Assembly: GCA_963573385.1 (NCBI GenBank)
Contig: CAUYLG010066025.1
Location: forward strand, 1 to 64,000
DNA length: 64,000 nt
From: Cacajao melanocephalus
Lineage: Eukaryota; Chordata; Mammalia; Primates; Pitheciidae
Direction: 5' to 3'
Part shown: piece by piece, positions 57,062 to 64,000 of the stretch
Layout of the letters: each line of letters begins with the position of its first letter
Position numbering within the stretch: the stretch's first letter is position 1
Notes under the pieces: model-generated
Databases searched by the model: none
Seen by the model: only the letters and a program-made list of their open reading frames with translations
What the model was told of the DNA's origin: nothing
Translations under genes and position numbers: made by a program

Positions 57062-57171
57062 GAACCCGTCAGGAAGGACATAAACAAAACAAACCCGAGG
57101 CAGCATGGAGAGGGGCCGTGGCCCCTGCAGCGGAACCGGACCGAGTCCCTGAGCCGCCCCCACAGCCACAG
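57062..57171 (+). other. probable first exon, mostly untranslated
   Basis: The exon end is set by a strong donor, CACAG|GTGAGC, cut after 57171. The start is inferred just downstream of the ETS and CACGTG sites, and the exact TSS cannot be read. The only ATG (57105-57107, context GCAGCATGG) opens a 15-codon frame that stops at 57152. It is either a small upstream ORF or shows that translation begins in a later exon outside the window. The gene name is not recognisable from this exon. Everything from 57172 to the window end would be intron 1. A second start further into the island is possible. Confidence 0.65.
57105..57152 (+). CDS. 15-codon upstream ORF in exon 1
   Basis: Begins MERGRGPCSG and stops before the splice donor. 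ATG context is moderate (A at -2, G at +4). If the transcript starts upstream, scanning ribosomes would meet it first, so it may lower translation of the main frame. Inference only. Confidence 0.3.
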   Translation: MERGRGPCSGTGPSP

Positions 57172-58060
57172 GTGAGCGCCGTCGCCCGCTGCCCGGAGTC
57201 TCCAGGGGCCTGGGCTGGGGGACGAGCGGAGCGGGGGGCGGAGGGCCGCTTGCCTAGGAGGCAGCAGCGCCGGGGCTCTGGGCCGGGCCGGCGCGGGCCG
57301 GGGGCCGGGACCACGGCCGAGTGCGAGGGCGCGCGGGTCGCGGGCCACCGCCTGCAGTTCTCGGGGGCTCCCCTCCCCTCCCCCACTCCCGGCCCGGGAC
57401 GGTTACATAAAAGCGCGGGGCGGCGGTAGATGGGACTCGCAGGCGGGCTGCAGGCTAGGCCGAGGGTGGGCAGCTCCGGGCGTGCGTCTTGCCGGGCCGC
57501 CCGGCCCTTCCCCGCTGCCTCGGAGCCCGGGCCCGCTGCTGCCGGCAGTCGGCCTGTCAGAGAAGAGAGCGGGTGGGAGGGGCCCGGGAAGGGAGGGGAG
57601 GCGAGGCTGGCGGGGGAGGAGGGGAGAGAGGGGCGTGTGAGGAAGGGCCGGGGCCGCAGAGGTTGGAGCCAGGCTGGCAGGAGACTAGGAGGTGCGGGCT
57701 GGAGCTAGGGGGGTCCGAGCAGGGGCGTCTCGGGGGTAGCCGCTCCCCCTTCTGTCCCCGCCTCAGAGGCGACGGGCGAGAGGGGCCTCCCTCCCGGGAT
57801 TTGTTTATATGTCTTCTCAAAGCAGCTTGAAGCGGCTCAGGGGCGGAGCCCTCAGAGCTGAGTGGCAGGCTCTGCTATCCAATGAAGCGGGCGGACGGAG
57901 ACCACTGCACCAATGGGTTCGGGGGAGGCGGTACCGCGGGCCCCCAATGAGTTAAGCTGTACCGGAGGTGGGCCGGGCGGGGCGGCCATGTTAGATGGGA
58001 GGGGACCAGTGGTGGTGGGTCACTGAGAAGGGAGGAGACAGGGCAAAGGGCGAGGGAGCC

Positions 58061-59177
58061 GGGCCGGGGGTGTTTCGGGTGTCCGAAGGCGAGTCCGATC
58101 GGACCAGGAAGTAGCTCAGGGGAGCCTGACCCCGACTCGCCTTTCTCGTCACACGAGCTGAGGAGGCAGGGAAGTACCGAGGGTAGTCAAGCCTCCCCTG
58201 GGGGTGGTTCCTGGGACTAGATGGAGCTCAGTCTCTGGATTCTCCCTCTTTCTCGGCCCTACGCTTCCTGACAAACCTGGCCGCCAAACCCTGTAATCGC
58301 CCTCCTTTAACCCAGGAAAGCAAATCTTTCTGCTGTTTCTGAGCTGGCTTGAGCCTTAAGACTACCTTAAGGAGGTACTTGGATAACTAGCGGTCTGAAT
58401 TTCTGTACCAGGCCTGAGATAAGAGACAGGCAGTGAAGGGGAAGTTTTGCTTTTCTGAATTTTGTAAAGAAAACGGGACTAGAAAAGCCGAGAAAGTTGA
58501 GGGCTGGGCGGGGTTTCTATTTTTTTTTTTTTTTCAATCAGGATGCCTTTTAAAGATTAGGCCCGGTGCTTGTCCTAGTCTTACTAGTAATTTGCCCGTC
58601 TTGCTCACATGAGTTGGTAGCCCACATTAATCAGCTTCTTGAGAAAACTGAGCCCAGAGAAAGGTATTTAGGTTCGAAGGTTCTTTAGGACTTTTCCAGC
58701 GAATACCTTGCAGGTGAAAAATAGGATCAAGGCTTGGCATTTCTTTTTTTAAAAAGCAGAAAACGAGACTTCTGTGTAAATCTGGTGATCTGTCGTAAAC
58801 TGGTTGTCACTTGATTGAACTTTTAAATATCTTTAATCTTTTAATCCAAAATAGCTAGGATATACACCAGAGGTAGGGAAAAATGGTATGAATGATTCGA
58901 AAATCACTTATTCTATTCTAATTGTATCATGATTTTTTCCTTTTGGCCTTGTTAAATACTTAAATTCGATTTCTGTTAATATTGGATTACAACCTGTGGC
59001 TACATTGGTATTGTCAAGGGTACCAAGTTATTGATGCATCTTTGGTTAAGGACTTAGGCGTAGGAACATGCCTTAGATAGATCATGCAGGGGCTAATGAA
59101 GAGTTATCTGTATTAAGAATTTGAATTATCTTCTATTTTATTAGCTGGTGAAAAAGAGTGGCAAATGATTCATCAAT
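58061..59177. other. intron 1 start, unique DNA
   Basis: GC content falls off gradually. T13 tract at 58523-58535. No exon, repeat or RNA was recognised. Confidence 0.45.
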
Positions 59178-59465
<288 letters not shown>

Positions 59466-59616
59466 TGATTCATCAATTTTTGTAGTACTTTGGCATGACT
59501 GACTCAGTTCTGTTAATAATGATGCATAAAAACATAATCCCTGATTATTTGATAAACTAGTTCTTAAGTATAATTTTTGCAGTAAAAAATAGTATTAGTT
59601 TATCAGTTATTATTTT

Positions 59617-59920
59617 TCTTTCTTTATTTTTTTTGAGACAGAATTTTGCTCTTGTTACCCAGGCTGGAGTGCAGTGTCACGATCTCAGCTCACTGAGATC
59701 TCTGCCTCCTGAGTTCAAGCAATTCTCCTGGCTGAGCCTCCCAAGTAGCTGAGATTACAGGCGTCTACCACCATGCCCAGCTAATTTTTGTATTTTTAGT
59801 ACAGATGGGGTTTCACCATATTGGCCAGGCTGGTCTTGAACTCCTGACCTCAGATGATCTGCCTGCCTTGGTGTCCCAAAGTGTTGGGATTACAGGTATG
59901 AGCCACCGCATTCAGCCTGT
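59617..59920 (-). mobile_element. AluS (antisense, full-length)
   Basis: ATCAGTTATTATTTTTC and GTCAGTTCTTATTTTAT flank it. CACTGAGATCTCTGCC is a private change. Head CCGCATTCAGCC. Confidence 0.9.
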
Positions 59921-60198
59921 CAGTTCTTATTTTATCGGGTGGCACTGTGTTGCTTTTGAAACCATAGCCCTTCACAATGCCATAATTAGTTTAACAGAGA
60001 AGTATAGTGAAAATTAAAAACTTTTCATTGTTACCTAGAATATTCCAGGCACTTTTCAGTGTTGCATTGGTTGATAAGGTCAGTCAATTAGCATCGCTTG
60101 TATAATGTTCTCTTATTCTAAGAATGGCAAATAGATTAAATAGAACTCATTTGGGTATAATTCTTTCATATGATGGGTAGATCAACTTTGGGATTTTT

Positions 60199-60331
60199 TT
60201 AATTTTTTTTTTTTAAAGACAGGGTTTCACCATGTTGGTCAGGCTGGTCTTGAACTCCCGACCTCAGGTGATCCGCTTGCCTTGGCCTCCAAAGTGCTTG
60301 GATTACAGGCATGAGCCACCACGCCCGGCCA
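60199..60331 (-). mobile_element. short Alu left monomer, shared-variant family (copy C)
   Basis: Left monomer only, sense end GACCCTGTCTTT then A11. Carries CCAAGCACTTTGGAGGCC. CTTTGGGATTTTT on both sides (60186, 60333) is an exact target duplication. Confidence 0.92.
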
Positions 60332-60628
60332 GCTTTGGGATTTTTAAATTTATAAACATATAGGCGGCTAAATACCTCCAGAAGAGAGTCTGGATGCTCC
60401 ATTTACCATCTCATTTTCTGTCATGTCAGGTGAAAGCAAGCTTTTAAGACAATGTTCTACTTACTTTACTGGGTAGATGGGTGGGTTCTCAAACACCAGT
60501 GTAAGAAGTAAAGGAATAACTAACATGGTTCCTGGTGGTGGTTACCGAATACAAGTGACAGTGAAGTACAATGAGTTTGTGTGTTGGTTCTATTTACGTA
60601 GCTCAGTTTTCTTTTGTTTGTTTGTTTC

Positions 60629-60936
60629 TTTTTTTTTTTTTTTTTTTTTGAGACAGAGTTTTGCTCTTGTTGCCCAGGCTGTAGTGCAATGACATGATCT
60701 CAGCTCACCAAAGCCTCCGCCTCCTTGATTAAGGAGATTCTCCTGCCTCAGCCGCTTCCTCGGTAGCTGGGATTAAAAGGCGTGTGCCACCACGCCTGGC
60801 TAATTTTGTATTTTTAGTAGAGATGGGGTTTCTCCACGTTGGTCAGGCTGGTCTTGAACTCCCAACCTCAGGTGATCTGCCCGCCTCGGTCTCCCAAAGT
60901 GCTGGGATTACAGGCATAACCCACTGCGTCTGGCCT
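60629..60936 (-). mobile_element. AluS (antisense, full-length)
   Basis: T21 tail, small insertion near CAGCCGCTTCCTCGGTAGC. Head CTGCGTCTGGCC. GTAGCTCAGTTTTC and GTAGTTCAGTTTTT flank it. Confidence 0.91.
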
Positions 60937-61030
60937 TGTAGTTCAGTTTTTAAAAGATGAAGAGAACTAAATTCACTTGCTTTTAAAGCTTAATTTTTGG
61001 TCAAGATTGGCATTTATGTATTTATTATTA

Positions 61031-61050
61031 AAAAAAATATATATATATGT
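61031..61050. repeat. (AT)n tract
   Basis: Short AT alternation at the tail of the next Alu. Confidence 0.85.
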
Positions 61051-61343
<293 letters not shown>

Positions 61344-61516
61344 TGATTTTGAAGTGAATTAGCAGCGGCTTGTTTCCATGTAGGTTTGAACTTGGACTTT
61401 TTTCGAGGAACAATTCACTGACACAATTTTACCATATTCAGTAGCTAATTTCGGGATAGATAAACTCTTAGACTAGACATAAATTTGTCAGATAATTAGT
61501 TCTGATTATTTTATAA

Positions 61517-61749
61517 CAGGGGTTGGCAGACTTTTATTTCTGTATAGGATCAAATAGTTAATATTGAGGCTTTTTCAGCCATGTAGTCTCTGCCACAACT
61601 ACTCAACTTTGCAATCTGTAGCATGAAAACAGCTGTAGAAAATAAATATGTTTCTACATATTTTTTGGCTGTATTTCAATAAAACTTTATTTACAATAAT
61701 AGGTTGTGCCTCTATTTGTGCTTCCACGGCTATAGTTTGTCAACCCCTG
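61517..61749 (+). mobile_element. MER3-like hAT DNA transposon, complete ends
   Basis: Terminal CAGGGGTTGGCAGAC and GTCAACCCCTG form inverted repeats. Internal GTCTCTGCCACAACTACTC and CAATAAAACTTTATTTACAA identify the family. TTATAA lies outside both ends. Confidence 0.85.
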
Positions 61750-62744
61750 TTATAAGACTATCAGTCACTGAGTTTTAAGTACTTAAATGTTAAGGTAGTT
61801 CAGAATACGCAAATAGACACTTTAGGTAAATTTGAGCATTTGCAGATTGTACGTGTCTCCTGCCTTGAAGAATTTTTAGTATAAGAGCATATGGCAACAC
61901 TGTATTTTGTATTTTTACTTCATTTACATATAAATGTTTTCTTGAAAAGCTGTTTAAAGCAAATATTGGTACAAGTCCTGTTGATTTTAGAGACGCATTC
62001 TGATTGAAAAAATTTGGCCATAAGATATGATACCTAAGAATCTTAATATATTCAAGATACGGTCCTCTTGAGGTTTCAAAGCACGTTTAGCTTATAATCC
62101 TTAACAAAACTGTATAGCTGTTTCAAGAGATGATAGTCACGTGAATACTCAACACATGTCGTTCTTATATTCAGATATACAGTTAATTTAGAAGCTGTTA
62201 ATACATTGAGTGCTCATTGCCTGAGATGCTTGAAGAATTACTTAAAAAGAGTAGGATGCTTTTTCCAGACTCCAAAAGATACAGATTACCTTCTCTCTTT
62301 TTCTGGGGAAAAATGTCAAGTGCCTAGTGAAGCAGAGATGCCATAATCTAAAAATATACACTGGAAAATACTTAATTTTTTGATTGCTTTTGCTTTGTTT
62401 TTAATGTATTTCACCATTTTTGTTGACTTGAACTAGATTTCAAGTGGAAGCATAAAAGTTTAGAAAAACAAATGTATTGACCTTTATGAACTGAAAAGCA
62501 TCATGTAGCCTGCAAACTGTTTCTAGTTCTAGCTAGTCTAGGGTCTGGCTAGATGACTACAGGTAATCTCAGTTTATTAATTTATAGTGGTAGGGATCGA
62601 TGATGTTTTCCATCTCACAAAGGGATACTGGGAAATTTTTAGTTACTATATCCTTAAACTGTTGTACTTTGAATATGCTAAAATTTTGGGTTGCTTGAAG
62701 CCACGTCTCAAATCTGGATTCGATTTTCTCCTGGCTTGTCTTCT
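61750..62744. other. intronic unique DNA
   Basis: About 1 kb, AT-rich, with no recognised repeat or RNA. Confidence 0.45.
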
Positions 62745-62845
62745 TATTAAACTGTGAGCTCCTTGAGGTCAGAGTCTTGTGTTTTATTTCTGTATATTCA
62801 CTGCCTCACACTGTGCCTGATACTTTATAGTGCTCTTGAACTGTT
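62745..62845 (+). mobile_element. L2 LINE 3' end
   Basis: AAACTGTGAGCTCCTTGAGG, ATTCACTGCCTCACACTGTG in sense order. Confidence 0.78.
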
Positions 62846-63590
62846 TAAATGAGTGCATGCATTGCTAAGAACTGCTTATCTGTAAGGTAATAAAGTCTGC
62901 TATTAGAGACGTTGGGCTTGTTTTAGTTAGAAAGGAGGAATTAAACCACTGTTCAAACAAAAAGCCTTCATTTTAAAGTTGATCTGTTCTTTTAAGAAAG
63001 TTTGTAGAGAAGCTATTTTGATGATGTTAAAAAATCTCTAATTCCTTTGTTAATTTGTTTTCAGATGGACTCCATTAGTTACACTTGTTGAATACTCCTC
63101 CCAGGTGTTAAAAAAAAAAGTTGTGTTTTGCTCTTTGGATTTGTCCTTACTATTTGGCAAATATGGATGGAATCTCTTTATTTTATATAGATTTGGGATA
63201 ATTATTCATCTGCATAGCAGAGTCTTTTTTTGGGGGGGGGCACTGTAAAATCATTCTTGTTAGAAAGTCTGATTCACCACTGTGGGGTAGGCTAGGGTTT
63301 GGAGCGAGTTTGATGCAGGGTGCGGCAATGGTATCACCAGCCAAGACTTATATACATTTTTATCAATTTATGACCTTTCTTCCAAAATCTATATTGGAAC
63401 TCTCCTTCCTAAACAGCCTTCTGAACTACTGCTCTCCCTATTAATTCTTGCCAACTTGAATCATCCTACACTCTGTCTTTTTAACGCAAACCACTTTTAT
63501 ACCTTTTGTTATCAAGTCATGTTTTAAATTATATTTGGGTATTATAGACTTTGACAATTTCCTATGAAAGCCTCATACATTTGTTGATTT
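62846..63590. other. intronic DNA with a weak exon-like segment
   Basis: At 63065-63104 a 40-base segment lies between a pyrimidine-rich TTTGTTTTCAG and a CCCAG|GTGTTA donor. It begins ATGGACTCC but stops after eight codons. G-run at 63232-63240. Confidence 0.35.
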
Positions 63591-63891
<301 letters not shown>

Positions 63892-63931
63892 TAATTTTTA
63901 ATTTCATTTTTTTTTCTTTTTTTGAAGAAGT

Positions 63932-64000
63932 GACGGGGTCTCGCTATGTTGCCCAGGCTGGAGTGCAGTGGCTGTTGACAGGTGCGATCCCACTACTGAT
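63932..64000 (-). pseudogene. RN7SL pseudogene: 7SL (signal recognition particle) RNA pseudogene, 3' end, cut by window edge
   Basis: On the minus strand the text reads ATCAGTAGTGGGATCGCACC, then TGTCAACAGCCACTGCACTC and the shared GCCTGGGCAACATAGCGAG, ending GACCCCGTCA. The first half is the S-domain side of 7SL RNA and is absent from Alu, so this is 7SL and not another Alu. Three substitutions from 7SL are visible in the last 31 bases. An A-rich tail (T-rich on plus, 63890-63925) follows the RNA's 3' end, the form of a retrocopy. The rest lies beyond the window. Confidence 0.88.

Larger units (their letters stand above)
56810..58060 (+). promoter_or_regulatory. CpG island promoter
   Basis: GC content and CG dinucleotides rise sharply here against an AT-rich, CG-poor background. 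That marks a constitutively unmethylated promoter island. Visible sites are CACGTGAC at 56915-56922 and CACGTG at 57030-57035 (E-box, CLEAR-like for MiT/TFE or USF factors), ATTGG at 56951-56955 and 56978-56982 (inverted CCAAT, NF-Y), TTCCGG at 57056-57061 (ETS type), CCAAT at 57879 and 57910, several GGGCGG boxes, and GGCGGCCATG at 57981-57990 (YY1-like). No TATA box is seen at the expected place. The first exon at 57062-57171 sits inside it. Transcription also to the left (bidirectional use) is possible but no minus-strand exon was identified. Confidence 0.88.

Noticed and set aside
56680..57348. 222-codon minus-strand frame, the longest in the window
   Set aside because: It lies across the CpG island and reads as Arg/Pro/Gly/Ala low-complexity, the usual product of GC-rich DNA lacking stop codons. 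Other frames over the same bases are also open, and no domain is visible.
57118..57830. Several plus-strand frames of 85-113 codons in the CpG island
   Set aside because: Same GC-rich effect. They run through the strong splice donor at 57171 and have no recognisable motif.

Overview
The window is primate nuclear DNA, almost certainly human or a close relative. The evidence is about 70 Alu elements of old (J), middle (S) and young (Y-like) types, together with L1, L2, MIR, hAT and Tigger DNA transposons and endogenous retroviral LTRs. There are no bacterial-style genes, operons or CRISPR arrays. Nearly all open reading frames are chance frames inside antisense Alus or GC-rich DNA. No protein-coding gene is recognisable by its product.

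Layout. 1-36.0 kb is intergenic or intronic DNA packed with repeats. It holds a possible minus-strand 3' UTR (about 1.26-2.66 kb), ancient L2/L1M LINE remains (6.8-12.8 kb), an L1 3' end split by Alus (17.9-20.3 kb), an ERV LTR (20.7-21.7 kb), a Tigger2-like DNA transposon (23.5-24.0 kb), MaLR LTR pieces (26.1-26.5 kb) and a full-length processed U4 snRNA pseudogene (34.6-34.8 kb). At 36.08-36.57 kb there is a plausible plus-strand terminal exon with an acceptor site and an AATAAA signal. 37-56 kb is more Alu-rich DNA with a MER4-type LTR (44.1-44.8 kb), a second LTR-like block (46.3-46.9 kb) and several MIRs.

The main functional landmark is a CpG island at about 56.8-58.1 kb. It carries CACGTG boxes, inverted CCAAT boxes, an ETS-type site and a YY1-like site. 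It also carries a probable first exon on the plus strand, ending at 57171 with a strong AG|GTGAGC donor. From there to the window end is presumably intron 1 of that gene, whose identity cannot be read here. The last 69 bases are the 3' end of a 7SL RNA pseudogene on the minus strand.

The most unusual observations concern mutation mechanism, not a new molecular system. A perfect 35-bp inverted copy of flanking unique DNA lies inside an Alu (2382-2416 and 3367-3401). A fold-back with 37-bp arms lies inside another Alu (32967-33049). A forward-inverted-forward block lies at 55687-55763. All three look like replication template switches. Four short Alu left monomers share private sequence changes and a T-run before the A-tail, as if copied from one RNA-polymerase-III-terminated source.
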